Shown here piece by piece: positions 8,955 to 19,681 of a DNA stretch of 40,352 nt (within the stretch, counting starts at the first letter, position 1; each line of letters begins with the position of its first letter). Source of the stretch: Cryomorphaceae bacterium ASP10-05a (GTDB lineage Bacteria; Bacteroidota; Bacteroidia; Flavobacteriales_D; Sanyastnellaceae); NCBI GenBank assembly GCA_000981645.1, contig LAQC01000003.1:128488-168839 (forward strand). The letters run 5' to 3'. The notes below the pieces were generated by a model. The model searched no databases, had not been told where the DNA came from, and saw only the letters and a program-made list of their open reading frames with translations. Made by a program: the position numbers and the translations under genes.

Positions 8955-10883
8955 ATGAGCGAATACATAGCCGGCCCACTTTTATCCAAAATAAATCTTC
9001 CTGAAGATTTAAGGAAAAATATTTCAAATGAAGAACTAGTTCAAGTTTCCAACGAACTAAGACAATATATTATAGATATAGTTTCCGAAAGAGGTGGTCA
9101 CTTCAGCGCTAGTCTCGGAGTTGTAGAACTGACCGTAGCGTTGCATTATGTGTATAACACACCTTATGATCAGTTGGTTTGGGATGTAGGTCATCAAGCT
9201 TATGGACATAAAATTCTAACAGGAAGAAAGGATATTTTTCATACAAATAGAGTTTATAACGGATTAAGCGGATTCCCTAAAAGATCTGAAAGCGAATACG
9301 ACACTTTTGGAGTAGGTCATTCATCTACTAGTATATCTGGAGCATTAGGCATGGCGGTTGCCAGTAAAATTAAGGGAGAAGACAGGAAGTGTATAGCTAT
9401 AATAGGTGACGGAGCGATGACCGCTGGTCTTGCTTTCGAAGGATTAAACCATGCTGGGTCATTAAGTAACGATTTACTGGTAGTGCTCAATGATAACTGC
9501 ATGAGCATAGACCCTAACGTAGGGGCTCTTAAAGAATACCTCACAGACATTACCACATCTCATACCTATAACAAAGTAAAAGATGAGGTTTGGAACTTAC
9601 TGGGTAAAGTCAGTAAATTCGGTCCTAATGCTCAGAGCATAGCCCAGAAAATACAGGATGGAGTAAAGTCAGCTCTGCTGCAGCAGAGTAATTTATTCGA
9701 ATCATTAAATTTTAGGTATTTCGGTCCAATAGATGGCCACGATGTGGAATATTTGGCTAAGGTATTAAAGGATTTAAAAGACATTCCTGGACCCAAAATT
9801 TTACACTGTGTAACTAAAAAAGGAAAAGGTTTTCAGCCTGCAGAAGATGGTTCACCTACTCAGTGGCATGCTCCAGGGATTTTCAATAAAGACACGGGAG
9901 AAATAGTTAAAGTAGTTCCCAAAAGCCCAGAGCCTCCTAAGTATCAGGATGTGTTTGGCCATTCTATTATAGAGTTAGCAGAGAAAAACGAGAAGATAGT
10001 AGGAGTTACTCCTGCTATGCCTACAGGTTGTTCACTGAAATTTATGATGGAGGCTATGCCCGATAGAGCTTTTGATGTGGGAATAGCAGAGCAGCATGCA
10101 GTAACTTTCTCAGCAGGAATGGCTACTCAAGGATTAATCCCATTCTGTAATATCTACTCTTCATTTATGCAGAGAGCTTATGATCAGGTTATACATGATG
10201 TAGCTATTCAAAACTTAGATGTAGTATTCTGTTTAGATAGAGGAGGATTAGTAGGAGCAGATGGTCCTACTCATCATGGAGCTTATGATTTAGCTTTCAT
10301 GAGGTGCATTCCTAATATGATCGTTTCTTCTCCTATGAATGAAGAAGAATTAAGAAACCTGATGTTTACTGCTCAGGAAGGTCACGGTCCATTCTCTATA
10401 AGGTACCCGAGAGGAAAAGGGGTGATGACAGAATGGAAGACCCCGTTTAAAAAAGTGAAAATCGGTACGGGTAGAAAAGTAAAATCTGGAGAAGACATAG
10501 CCGTATTGACTATTGGGCCCATAGGAAACAATGCACTTACCGCATGTACAAGCATGGAAGATAAAGGGATAAGCGCTGCACTTTACGATATGCGCTTTGC
10601 AAAGCCAATAGATGAAGTATTACTTCATGAAGTATTCTCTAAATTCAAAAAAGTAATCACTGTAGAAGATGGATGTATCCAAGGGGGTATGGGGTCTGCC
10701 GTGATTGAATTTATGGCAGAGAATAATTACTCCGCCCACGTAACTAGGTTAGGAGTTCCAGATAAGTACATTGAGCACGGAACACAGTCAGAATTATATA
10801 CCGAGTGTGGTTATAACACCGCTGACATAGAAAAAGCCATATCCGATATGGTAGCTGTTGGATCCAAGCAAATGGCTATCTGA
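8955..10883 (+). CDS. dxs: 1-deoxy-D-xylulose-5-phosphate synthase
   Basis: GGHFSASLGVVELTVALHYVY, GDGAMTAGLAFEGLNHAG, YFGPIDGHD, FDVGIAEQHAVTFSAGMA, DRGGLVGADGPTHHGAYDL. Confidence 0.97.
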   Translation: MSEYIAGPLLSKINLPEDLRKNISNEELVQVSNELRQYIIDIVSERGGHFSASLGVVELTVALHYVYNTPYDQLVWDVGHQAYGHKILTGRKDIFHTNRVYNGLSGFPKRSESEYDTFGVGHSSTSISGALGMAVASKIKGEDRKCIAIIGDGAMTAGLAFEGLNHAGSLSNDLLVVLNDNCMSIDPNVGALKEYLTDITTSHTYNKVKDEVWNLLGKVSKFGPNAQSIAQKIQDGVKSALLQQSNLFESLNFRYFGPIDGHDVEYLAKVLKDLKDIPGPKILHCVTKKGKGFQPAEDGSPTQWHAPGIFNKDTGEIVKVVPKSPEPPKYQDVFGHSIIELAEKNEKIVGVTPAMPTGCSLKFMMEAMPDRAFDVGIAEQHAVTFSAGMATQGLIPFCNIYSSFMQRAYDQVIHDVAIQNLDVVFCLDRGGLVGADGPTHHGAYDLAFMRCIPNMIVSSPMNEEELRNLMFTAQEGHGPFSIRYPRGKGVMTEWKTPFKKVKIGTGRKVKSGEDIAVLTIGPIGNNALTACTSMEDKGISAALYDMRFAKPIDEVLLHEVFSKFKKVITVEDGCIQGGMGSAVIEFMAENNYSAHVTRLGVPDKYIEHGTQSELYTECGYNTADIEKAISDMVAVGSKQMAI

Positions 10884-11017
10884 TTTTTTTAAGAGAAAGA
10901 CTTTGGTGAGAATGCCCATTTCTTTTGTTTTTTTTAAATACCTTCCAACGCCAAGTGCTGATTGATTTTTTTTCAGCAAAAATTTCTAGTAGTCAGTCTA
11001 ATCTCATAAATCAAAAG

Positions 11018-11521
11018 ATGGAAGAAATCATAAATAAAGTAGCACTAGCAGGATTGGTTTCTTTAGACATAAAAGATTTCTACCCTAAGGGAGTGAGGGC
11101 CACCATAGATTTAAAAGCCCAGTTATGGCAGGAGTTAGTCCTTAAGGAAAAAGACTTTAGGGTTTGGGTAAAAGAGACTGACTGGACTGAGTATGAAGGA
11201 AAGCACGTAGGGGTGTGGTGCTCTGCAGATGCTATAGTTCCTACTTGGGCATTCATGTTAGTAGCTTCTAGTCTAGAGGGTATAGCTAGCTCGATTACAT
11301 TCGGAGATAGAGAATCCTTAGAAGCAGCGGTGGTACAGAACCACATTCAAAACCTCGATTTATCGGAGTATAAGGACCAGAGAGTTATCGTGAAAGGCTG
11401 TTCTGATATCTCGGCAGCAGAAGTAGCATTTTTAGAGCTAACCAAAGCATTAAAGCCAGTGGTAAAGTCACTCATGTTTGGAGAAGCTTGCAGCTCAGTG
11501 CCGGTTTATAAAAGGCGTTAA
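11018..11521 (+). CDS. DUF2480 family protein
   Basis: MEEIINKVALAGLVSLDIKDFYPKG...WCSADAIVPTWAFMLVASSLE...VIVKGCSD...LKPVVKSLMFGEACSSVPVYKRR matches the conserved Bacteroidota DUF2480 pattern as I recall it. Start trimmed to ATG 11018. Confidence 0.85.
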   Translation: MEEIINKVALAGLVSLDIKDFYPKGVRATIDLKAQLWQELVLKEKDFRVWVKETDWTEYEGKHVGVWCSADAIVPTWAFMLVASSLEGIASSITFGDRESLEAAVVQNHIQNLDLSEYKDQRVIVKGCSDISAAEVAFLELTKALKPVVKSLMFGEACSSVPVYKRR

Positions 11522-11591
11522 TAAAAACACTTGAAAAAGCAAGGCATTTGGCGGTTGGTTCTGTAATTTCAGAGCTTTAATTTACCTACAC

Positions 11592-14402
11592 ATGCTATCT
11601 CAAGACAAAGAAAAGAAACTCTTCTTATTAGATGCTTTTGCACTCATTTTCAGAGCGTATTATGCGTTTATAAAAAACCCACGAATAAATTCTAAAGGGC
11701 TGAATACCTCAGCCATGTTCGGTTTTACCAATACGCTCTTAGAGATTATCAATAACGAGAAACCTACTCATATAGCAGTAGTGTTTGACCCTCCAGGTGG
11801 TTCCAAGCAGAGAAAAGAAGATTTTCCGGCTTATAAAGCCAATAGAGAAGAAACCCCTAATGATATCATACTCTCGATTCCGTATATAAAAAGAATCATA
11901 GAAGGATTTAATATTCCATGTTTAGTAGCTCCAGGATTTGAGGCAGATGATCTTATAGGAACCTTAGCCAAGCAGGCAGAAAAAGAAGGCTATACCACCT
12001 ATATGATGACTCCCGATAAAGATTATGCTCAGCTAGTATCGAGCAATATCTTTATGTACAGACCAGGTAGATTTGGAAACCCGGCTCAGGTTTGGGGAAT
12101 AGAAGAGATTCGAGAAAAATTTAATGTGGAAGACCCCATTAAGATTATAGACTTACTTGGCCTTATGGGCGATAAGGTAGATAACATACCTGGAATACCT
12201 GGGATTGGTCCTAAGACAGCATCCAAATTGCTGAAAGAATTCGGAAGTGTAGAAGGTATTATAGAGAATGCAGACAAGCTTAAAGGAAAGCAAAGAGAAA
12301 ATGTAGAGAATTTTGCAGAGCAGGGAATTGTGTCAAAACAATTGGCTACCATAATCTTAGATGTGCCTAATGAAGTAAACTTCGATGTATTAAACTTAGA
12401 GGAGCTTGATAAAGATTTACTTAGAGAGGTCTTCACTGATTTGGAGTTCAGAACCCTTAGCAAAAGAATTTTAAACGAAGAGATTCAGTCTGTTCAAAAC
12501 GAACAACCCTCATCCCCACAGATATCCATGTTTGGCAATGCTCCGGCTATGCCGGCAGCAGCTGAGGTTGAATTAGAGGATGTGCCAGTAGAAATGAAAA
12601 CAATTCTTACCACTGAGCATGATTATAGATTATTAGATGATGACGTTTTAAGAGCTGAGTTCATAAAAAGACTGCAGAAGGAAAAGTCCTTCTGTTTAGA
12701 TACAGAAACCACAGGCTTAGACCCGATAGAAGCTGAGCTTGTAGGGATTTCCATTGCAGTAAAAGAAGGAGAAGCATTTTATATTCCAGTGACGAGTGAA
12801 AACGCGTTGCAACGCCTAGAAGAGCTCAAACCCATACTACAAGACCCCAAAAAGGAAATAATAGCGCAGAACTTCAAGTACGATTATAAAGTGCTAAGGA
12901 AGTATGGAGTAGATATAAAAAACAAGGTGCTGGATACCATGCTCGTTCATTACTTAATGAATCCCGATATGAAGCATGGAATGGATTTATTGGCAGAAAC
13001 TTATCTGAATTATCGTCCTGTTTCTATTACAGAATTAATAGGGAAAAAGGGAAAAAATCAGAAGAGTATGAAAGATTTAGAACCTGCAGAGGTGCTAGAT
13101 TATGCCGCTGAGGATGCTGATATTACGCTTCAGTTAAGGAATAAATTCTCTTCGGAATTAGAGAAACCACACCTAAAAGATCTTTACGAAAAAGTAGAAG
13201 CACCATTGATTCATGTGCTAGCAGATATAGAATTAGAAGGAGTAAATATAGATGAGGCTCATCTGAGAAATTACTCTAAGGAATTGGAAGTTATACTTGT
13301 AGAGCTAGAAAAAAGCATAAAACTCACGGCCGGAACTGAATTTAACTTGGATTCACCTAAGCAGTTAGGTCAGATACTTTTCGAGGTGTTGAAGATTTCA
13401 GATAAGCCGAAGAAAACTCCTTCTGGGCAGTATAAAACATCAGAGGATGTGCTAGCCACATATAAAGAGGACCATCCTATTATTTCTGAAATTCTAGATT
13501 ATAGACAGCTTAGAAAATTAAAATCTACGTATGTGGATCCATTGCCAGAGATGGTGAGTAAAACCACAGGCAGACTGCACACTAATTACATGCAAACCGT
13601 AGCTGCTACGGGAAGGCTAAGCTCTAATAACCCTAACCTACAGAACATTCCTATCCGATCAGAAAAGGGGCGTGAAATCAGGAAAGCGTTTATTCCTAGA
13701 GATGAAAATCACACGCTGGTAGCGGCAGATTACTCTCAAGTAGAATTAAGAATTATAGCCGCGTTAAGCAATGAATCCGCTATGATAGAAGATTTCGTTT
13801 CTGGAGCAGATATTCATGCGGCGACAGCGAGTAAAGTGTTCGGAGTTTCTATAGATGATGTAGACAGAGAGATGCGTAGCAAAGCGAAAGCTGTAAACTT
13901 CGGTATTATCTATGGACAAGGCGCTTTCGGTCTGGCTCAAAACCTCGGAATTAAGAGGGGTGAAGCCAAGGAAATCATAGAGAATTACTTCCAGAAATAT
14001 TCTAGACTTAAAGAATATATGGCGGAGAATGTAGAATTTGCCAGAACGAATGGGTATGTAGAGACTATACTGGGAAGAAGGAGATATCTTAAAGACATTA
14101 ATTCAGGAAATGCCATAGTAAGGGGTTTCGCTGAAAGGAATGCGGTAAATGCACCTATCCAAGGTTCAGCGGCAGATGTAATCAAGCTAGCCATGATTAA
14201 TATTCACAAAAGATTTAAGGAAGAGAATTTTAAGTCAAAGATGATTATGCAGGTACATGATGAACTGGTCTTCGATGCGCATAATTCAGAGCTTGAAATC
14301 ATTAAGCCGCTGATTAAATCAGAGATGGAAAATGCGTATAAAATGTCTGTTCCTTTATTGGTAGAAGTAGATATGGGCGCTAATTGGCTAGAGGCACATT
14401 AA
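11592..14402 (+). CDS. polA: DNA polymerase I (5'-3' exo, 3'-5' exo and polymerase domains)
   Basis: FLLDAFALIFRAYYAF, GFEADDLIGTLA; DTETTGLDP (exo I); VAADYSQVELRIIAALS, RSKAKAVNFGIIYGQGAFGLA, MIMQVHDELVFD. Confidence 0.98.
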   Translation: MLSQDKEKKLFLLDAFALIFRAYYAFIKNPRINSKGLNTSAMFGFTNTLLEIINNEKPTHIAVVFDPPGGSKQRKEDFPAYKANREETPNDIILSIPYIKRIIEGFNIPCLVAPGFEADDLIGTLAKQAEKEGYTTYMMTPDKDYAQLVSSNIFMYRPGRFGNPAQVWGIEEIREKFNVEDPIKIIDLLGLMGDKVDNIPGIPGIGPKTASKLLKEFGSVEGIIENADKLKGKQRENVENFAEQGIVSKQLATIILDVPNEVNFDVLNLEELDKDLLREVFTDLEFRTLSKRILNEEIQSVQNEQPSSPQISMFGNAPAMPAAAEVELEDVPVEMKTILTTEHDYRLLDDDVLRAEFIKRLQKEKSFCLDTETTGLDPIEAELVGISIAVKEGEAFYIPVTSENALQRLEELKPILQDPKKEIIAQNFKYDYKVLRKYGVDIKNKVLDTMLVHYLMNPDMKHGMDLLAETYLNYRPVSITELIGKKGKNQKSMKDLEPAEVLDYAAEDADITLQLRNKFSSELEKPHLKDLYEKVEAPLIHVLADIELEGVNIDEAHLRNYSKELEVILVELEKSIKLTAGTEFNLDSPKQLGQILFEVLKISDKPKKTPSGQYKTSEDVLATYKEDHPIISEILDYRQLRKLKSTYVDPLPEMVSKTTGRLHTNYMQTVAATGRLSSNNPNLQNIPIRSEKGREIRKAFIPRDENHTLVAADYSQVELRIIAALSNESAMIEDFVSGADIHAATASKVFGVSIDDVDREMRSKAKAVNFGIIYGQGAFGLAQNLGIKRGEAKEIIENYFQKYSRLKEYMAENVEFARTNGYVETILGRRRYLKDINSGNAIVRGFAERNAVNAPIQGSAADVIKLAMINIHKRFKEENFKSKMIMQVHDELVFDAHNSELEIIKPLIKSEMENAYKMSVPLLVEVDMGANWLEAH
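12804..12815. repeat. GCGTTGCAACGC perfect 12-bp palindrome
   Basis: In polA, frame 0, GCG TTG CAA CGC = ALQR. Confidence 0.9.
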
Positions 14403-14754
14403 CATATTGGCTGAGTAGATGTTTTGAAGCCTTTATGGACATGGTGAGCGTATTTAACAGATTTTCAGTAGGCTTAGGTCAGGGACCCTCAAGAGGCTAG
14501 ATTCCCGCTCGGAAGGAATAATTCAATAAATAGCGATTGATTATTTGTTGAAATTGTTCGTTAAAAATAATCTAGAAAGAGTTGAAATTAAACTTATACT
14601 AGACTAAAATACAGCTGCCTAACTTAGTCCTTAGAATTAACAGATATTTAGTTAAAACTTTTAGCTCTGTTCTGCGTAAGATGAGGTGTAAAGAATAACT
14701 TAGAATAGAAATTATCTAACAATCAACGAAATAAATAACACTAACAAACAACTT

Positions 14755-15666
14755 ATGAGAAAACTTATTTTACACCCTCTTACTATTTTCTCGATAGTGG
14801 TTTTATTTTCTGCCTGCTCTGGTTCTCCAGAGTCCGGAGACTCAGAGAAGAAATCAGCTAAAGAAGAGATTGCATTCACTCCTAAAGAAGGTGTTTATGA
14901 ATCTACTAGAAAAGAAAACATTAAGAAGATTTTTCATGCCCTACCGTCACCAGTAGAGATGGCAGACTTAATTAAAAAGACGGGATCGTCATTTGATAAG
15001 ACTTACCTAAACGATCCTGCTAATGTGAGCAAGTATATAACTTCTGCTCAGCAAGCCATGAACTTAGGAATCTATGGGGCGGATTTAAGTTATACTAGTA
15101 TTTTCGAGCAAGACAGACAATCGCTCAATTACCTAGATGCTGTGCAGGAAATAGCTAACGCACTAGATGTGGGAGCAGCTATAGATAAAAAAGTATTCGA
15201 TCGACTCAAAGGTAATCAGGGGAATCAAGATTCCCTTATGTCCATCATCACAGAAACATATTGGACTATTAATGCTTACCTAAAAGAAAATGAAAGTAGA
15301 GAAGAAACTTCCGCATTGGTAGTCGCTGGAGGATGGTTAGAGGGGCTTCATTTAGCGGGTAAACATTATGTTCCTGGGAATCTAGAACTCCATGAAAGAA
15401 TAGCAGAACAGAAGTACGCATTAGAGAACTTGGTTAACCTAATGAATACGTATGACAGTGCATCGTTAGATGGGATTAAAGTTGACTTAAAAGAAATTCA
15501 AGCACTCTATGCTGATGTGGAAATCATTAAAGGAAAAACCACCAAGGAGAAAGATGCTGGAGGTATGGTAGTTATCGGAGGAACCAAAGAAGTTTCTATG
15601 GATGATGTAACCTTACAGAAAGTTTTGAGTAAAATTAAGGACATTAGAAATAAATATATTAACTAG
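14755..15666 (+). CDS. Conserved Bacteroidota lipoprotein of unknown function
   Basis: Lipobox LFSAC followed by SGSPESGDSEKK; soluble alpha-rich remainder. Confidence 0.65.
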   Translation: MRKLILHPLTIFSIVVLFSACSGSPESGDSEKKSAKEEIAFTPKEGVYESTRKENIKKIFHALPSPVEMADLIKKTGSSFDKTYLNDPANVSKYITSAQQAMNLGIYGADLSYTSIFEQDRQSLNYLDAVQEIANALDVGAAIDKKVFDRLKGNQGNQDSLMSIITETYWTINAYLKENESREETSALVVAGGWLEGLHLAGKHYVPGNLELHERIAEQKYALENLVNLMNTYDSASLDGIKVDLKEIQALYADVEIIKGKTTKEKDAGGMVVIGGTKEVSMDDVTLQKVLSKIKDIRNKYIN

Positions 15667-15690
15667 ACCACCATCCTAAAGAGAAAGAAA

Positions 15691-16125
15691 ATGAAATTGA
15701 TCAAGTATATATTACCCATTCTAATATTAGCTCCACTGCTTTCGAATGCCCAGTGTCGAAGCTTTACTAAGAAAAAGTGTTTACCTCAGTTAGATGGTTA
15801 CGTACAGAACGATAACTTTAACAGTGCTCAGCTTATCCCTGGTGATGAAGCAGAGCTACTAATTACATTCTACGCAGGAAAAGAATATAGATTATTAATC
15901 TGTGGACACCCTGTCTTAGGAGAGTTAGAATTCGAAGTTCTAGATACAGATGAAGAATTAATTTACTCTAATTTAGATAACGAAGACAAATCTAGTTTTG
16001 ATTTTAAAGTAGCCACCACCCAACAATTAATTGTCAGGGTAAGAGTTCCCGAAAATGATTTGGCTAGCCAACTCATTCATGAAGGATGTGTCTCTATCAT
16101 GATTGGCTTTAAAGAAAATAGCTAA
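15691..16125 (+). CDS. Small secreted protein of unknown function, probably co-transcribed with the preceding lipoprotein
   Basis: Signal peptide MKLIKYILPILILAPLLSNAQ, 144 aa, 24-nt gap to the upstream ORF. Confidence 0.6.
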   Translation: MKLIKYILPILILAPLLSNAQCRSFTKKKCLPQLDGYVQNDNFNSAQLIPGDEAELLITFYAGKEYRLLICGHPVLGELEFEVLDTDEELIYSNLDNEDKSSFDFKVATTQQLIVRVRVPENDLASQLIHEGCVSIMIGFKENS

Positions 16126-16141
16126 AGCGTAATGATGTTTT

Positions 16142-16175
16142 AAAAAAAAAGGCCGCTTTAAGCGGCCTTTTTTTA
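16142..16175. terminator. Bidirectional rho-independent terminator between convergent genes
   Basis: AAAAAAAAAGGCCGCT-TTA-AGCGGCCTTTTTTTAT: GC-rich stem with A-tract on one side and T-tract on the other. Confidence 0.92.
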
Positions 16176-18263
16176 TTTCGATATAATCCATTTTTTCAGT
16201 ATCCCTTGTTGCCCATCTTCTATCCGTATAAAATAGAGGCCTTCACTTAAATCTCCATGGTCTAGTTGGAATTGTCTATTTCCCTGAGATAAACTTCCAG
16301 AGTAAATGTTCTTTATCATTTTCCCTTGAGAATCCCACAAACTTATCCTCCCTGACTCTATAGTCTGGATAAGACTTAATGCTAAAGTTGCGCTGCCATT
16401 ACTTGGATTTGGGAATATAGAAGAACTAGAGAAAGCACTTAACTCAGCAGTAGAAAGATCGTTAGCTGAGCTTATGTTGATATCATCTAAGTAAAGATTA
16501 TTACCACCATAGTTAGTGAAATTAAAACGAACCTTGAATGATGGGCCGAAAAACTCTTCGTTATCTATAATTAGAGCGTATTCACTCCACTCGTCTTGTG
16601 AATCAGGTACGAATTGAAAATTGCTTGCTTCAGCTGTCGGTAAATCGGTAAAACCTCGATGGATTTTCTTTTGCTGCCAAGTATTTCCGCAATCATTAGA
16701 AATATAAATTCTTAATCTGTCATCAGTCGCCTCGTTCTTAGTAACAAAAGCCCACTTGTAAGAAATGACAATTTCATTAGCACCAGTAAAATCCATAGAT
16801 GAACTAATTAGGTCATCCTCATCATCTATGAGATTGGCATTATTCCTAATTCTAACACACTGTTCACCCGAGTAACCCGTATTGTCATATAGCTTCCAGT
16901 TTTCCGTTCCCTCATCACCTTGTGCCACCCATTTTAATTCTTCGTTAACCTCGTTTTCAAGGTTTTCAAAACTCTCTTCAAAAGGTGTCGCGATAAAATC
17001 AGAGGCAGAAATGCTTACAAAGCCATCTTTTTCTACTGTAATAGTTTCTTCGCCATCAGTAACTGTTAGAGTGACGGTGTAGTTCCCAGCTTCACTATAA
17101 GAATGAATAGGGTTAGATAAGTCTTGACCTATTAGAACAGTACCATCACCGAAATCCCACGTCCACTCACTAGGCTCGTTGAAAGATAGGTCTTCAAATG
17201 CTATTTCTGAACCTGTACAAGTGCTTTGCTTGTCGCTCGTGAAGTCTGCGAAGCACAAAATGGACTCTTCTAAAATCCCTGTAGCAGCTAAATTGTCTTC
17301 TTGCCATAGCTCGAACCTATCGGCAATGTTAGAATTTAGAGATGCCCTCATTCTCACTTTCTGTCCTTGTGTGAACATTTTAGAACAGTAGGAATACTCC
17401 ATGTAGTTTTGGACATTATCTAAACTTCCACAGGATTCACCTGATAGAGCACATGACGTCCACCCCACTGAGTTAGGAGTGTCGGCCACACCATCGTCAA
17501 CGTCACAGTTTTCTGCTAATGCAGGCTGATTCGTTCCTCCCCATAGGTGCCTCAGATTTATCCAGTGCCCTACCTCATGTGTTAACGTTCGGGATCTATT
17601 TTCACTACTTGTTCCTATCGAACCAGTGTAAGTATGTAACAGAACTATTCCATCATTTGAAAGACCGAAATTTCCATTTACCGAAGACGGCACATAGGTA
17701 TATCCCGCTGCGCCTCCTGCATCTGCGCAGACCCAAACGTTTAAATAAGAGTCTCTCGGCCAAATGCTAAGACTTTTCATGTCAGAACCTCCTTCATTGG
17801 TTAATTCACTTTCGATTCGCACTATGCCATTCGTGCAATTTCCGTTGGGGTCTCGTTGGGCAAGTTTAAATTCTATTTTAATATCTGCAGGTAAATCCGA
17901 GAATTCCTCCACAACGTCAGCTAAATCCTCATTTTCTAATCTGAAATCTCTATTTAAGATTCTCATAGCGTCATAAACTTGGTCATCTGAAATATTTTCA
18001 ACGCCTCCTTCATGAATAACATGAAATACTACTGGGATTAAATAAATCTCATCATCTCCACCAGCTCTATTAGCAGCGTAATCAGCAGTGAATTCATCTA
18101 ATTCTGTCTCATTATGCTCCATTTGTTCTCTGAGGTGGGGATATTGAAGTAAGAGCATATCTATAGCATCGTAGGTCCTGCACTTAGGCACATCTTGTGC
18201 ATTAATAGACACAAAGGATGAACTTAGAGATATAAGAATAGATAAAATTAAGAGTCGAATCAT
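16173..18263 (-). CDS. Secreted M43 (pappalysin-type) metalloprotease with PKD domain and T9SS C-terminal domain
   Basis: HEVGHWINLRH zinc motif (17547-17579 on the complement); PKD WTWDFGDGTVLIGQDLSNPIHSYSEAGNYTVTLTV; C-terminal SIFPNPSNGSATL...GLYFIRIEDGQQGILKKWIISK. Confidence 0.88.
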   Translation of the reverse strand: MIRLLILSILISLSSSFVSINAQDVPKCRTYDAIDMLLLQYPHLREQMEHNETELDEFTADYAANRAGGDDEIYLIPVVFHVIHEGGVENISDDQVYDAMRILNRDFRLENEDLADVVEEFSDLPADIKIEFKLAQRDPNGNCTNGIVRIESELTNEGGSDMKSLSIWPRDSYLNVWVCADAGGAAGYTYVPSSVNGNFGLSNDGIVLLHTYTGSIGTSSENRSRTLTHEVGHWINLRHLWGGTNQPALAENCDVDDGVADTPNSVGWTSCALSGESCGSLDNVQNYMEYSYCSKMFTQGQKVRMRASLNSNIADRFELWQEDNLAATGILEESILCFADFTSDKQSTCTGSEIAFEDLSFNEPSEWTWDFGDGTVLIGQDLSNPIHSYSEAGNYTVTLTVTDGEETITVEKDGFVSISASDFIATPFEESFENLENEVNEELKWVAQGDEGTENWKLYDNTGYSGEQCVRIRNNANLIDDEDDLISSSMDFTGANEIVISYKWAFVTKNEATDDRLRIYISNDCGNTWQQKKIHRGFTDLPTAEASNFQFVPDSQDEWSEYALIIDNEEFFGPSFKVRFNFTNYGGNNLYLDDINISSANDLSTAELSAFSSSSIFPNPSNGSATLALSLIQTIESGRISLWDSQGKMIKNIYSGSLSQGNRQFQLDHGDLSEGLYFIRIEDGQQGILKKWIISK

Positions 18264-18335
18264 AAATAGGTTTTTGACAAAAGTAAGTACTTGGTTCTGT
18301 TCATATGTTACATTTGAATGTAATCTAACCCTAAC

Positions 18336-19676
18336 ATGAAGTTATCTATTGGTTTTTTATTTTTTAGCGTTGCAATAAGTACCTCTTTAATTTCGCAAAA
18401 CGGTGATAATATAGCACTGCTAGCGAATTGGGATGGAACGGATGTTCCTTTTAATGGCTCTGCTAAATACAATGATGTATGGGGTTTTGAAATAGATGGA
18501 CAAGAGTTTGGATGTATGGGATCTACATTAGGGACACATATATTTTCGCTACCAGAGAATAATCATATAGAAGAAGTAGCTTATGTGCCTGGAAGATTCC
18601 AAGGGCCAGTTGTTCATCGTGATTTTGCTTTTTTTGAAGGTTATCTGTATGCTGTTTGTGATCAAGGAAGCAGCTCTCTCCAGGTGATTAATGTTTCTGA
18701 CCTACCCAATGAGTTTTCAGTGGTTCTAGATGATACAACTAATTTTACCACTGCTCATAATATAACAGTAGATGAGTCGGGTATGAAGTTATACGTTTCT
18801 GGACCTTCTGGAAGTGCATTGAAAGTATTTGATATATCAGCCACACCTGAAAACCCGCAACTTGTCAGTGAATTTAACCTTGTAGAATATGTGCATGATG
18901 TGTTTGCTAAAGATAATGTGGCCTATCTAAGTGCGGGCTCTCAAGGGTTGTTTATTTATGATTTTTCTGACCCGGCTAATCCTGCCATTATTTCTTCTTT
19001 AGATGGCTATCCTGATGAGGGTTATAACCATTCAGGTTGGCTTTCGCCAGATGGTAATTATTTTGCCTTTGCCGATGAAACACCTGGAAAAAGAATGAAA
19101 ATCATAGATGTCAGAGATCCATCAGACTTGGAGGTCATTTCTTTATTTAATAGTGGTTTAAATAGTAACACAATGCCTCATAATTTGGAGTGGATAGGAG
19201 ATAAAATTTATGTTTCGCACTACTATGATGGGCTTCAGGTTTTCGATGTGAGTGATGTAGAAAATCCAGTAGTTTATGCGCACTATGATACATATCCTCA
19301 AGAAGATATTGATGGTAGAGGGGCTTGGGGTGTTCATGTGATGCCCTCAGGTAGAATCTTGATTTCTGATCGTCAATCAGGTTTTTATCTTTTCAGTAAC
19401 CAAGAAAATAATGCCGATGAATTGGAAATATGGTTGTATCCAAATCCGGCAGAAGATCAGATGTGCGTTAACCTAGTAAAAGAAAGTTATTTTAAGGTTA
19501 GATTTCAAATTCACGATAATAAAGGCCTTCTAGTCAAGGATGAGACTTATTATAATGGTGAACAGCCTATTAATGAGTACCTCTTCAATACGAAGAGTTT
19601 TAGTGCTGGAATCTATAACTTAACTATGGTCATTGATGATAATCTAGTAAGCAAGGCTAAGTTTCTAATTAGGTAA
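18336..19676 (+). CDS. LVIVD-repeat / choice-of-anchor-B-like secreted protein with T9SS C-terminal domain
   Basis: Repeated LQVINVSDLPNEF, LKVFDISATPENPQLVSEFN, LFIYDFSDPANPAIISSLD, LQVFDVSDVENPVVYAHYD; C-terminal IWLYPNPAEDQ...AGIYNLTMVIDDNLVSKAKFLIR. Confidence 0.8.
   Translation: MKLSIGFLFFSVAISTSLISQNGDNIALLANWDGTDVPFNGSAKYNDVWGFEIDGQEFGCMGSTLGTHIFSLPENNHIEEVAYVPGRFQGPVVHRDFAFFEGYLYAVCDQGSSSLQVINVSDLPNEFSVVLDDTTNFTTAHNITVDESGMKLYVSGPSGSALKVFDISATPENPQLVSEFNLVEYVHDVFAKDNVAYLSAGSQGLFIYDFSDPANPAIISSLDGYPDEGYNHSGWLSPDGNYFAFADETPGKRMKIIDVRDPSDLEVISLFNSGLNSNTMPHNLEWIGDKIYVSHYYDGLQVFDVSDVENPVVYAHYDTYPQEDIDGRGAWGVHVMPSGRILISDRQSGFYLFSNQENNADELEIWLYPNPAEDQMCVNLVKESYFKVRFQIHDNKGLLVKDETYYNGEQPINEYLFNTKSFSAGIYNLTMVIDDNLVSKAKFLIR
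18367..18375 (+). repeat. GCGTTGCAA iterated motif (half form)
   Basis: In the LVIVD-repeat gene; AGC GTT GCA ATA = SVAI, a different frame from the ALQ copies. Confidence 0.8.
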
Positions 19677-19681
19677 TTGGC

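Noticed and set aside
9138-9146. GCGTTGCAT in dxs as another iterated-motif copy
   Set aside because: Matches only 8 of 9 positions; excluded so the count stays strict.
14477-14512. tRNA-like fragment (GGCTAGATTCCCGCTCGG) downstream of polA
   Set aside because: Vaguely resembles a T-arm, but no matching acceptor, D-arm or anticodon stem could be found.
18278-18316. Divergent promoter pair between the M43 protease and LVIVD genes (CAAAAGTA / TACATTTG)
   Set aside because: -7-like boxes exist on both strands, but neither has a -33 TTG at proper spacing, so not listed as a feature.
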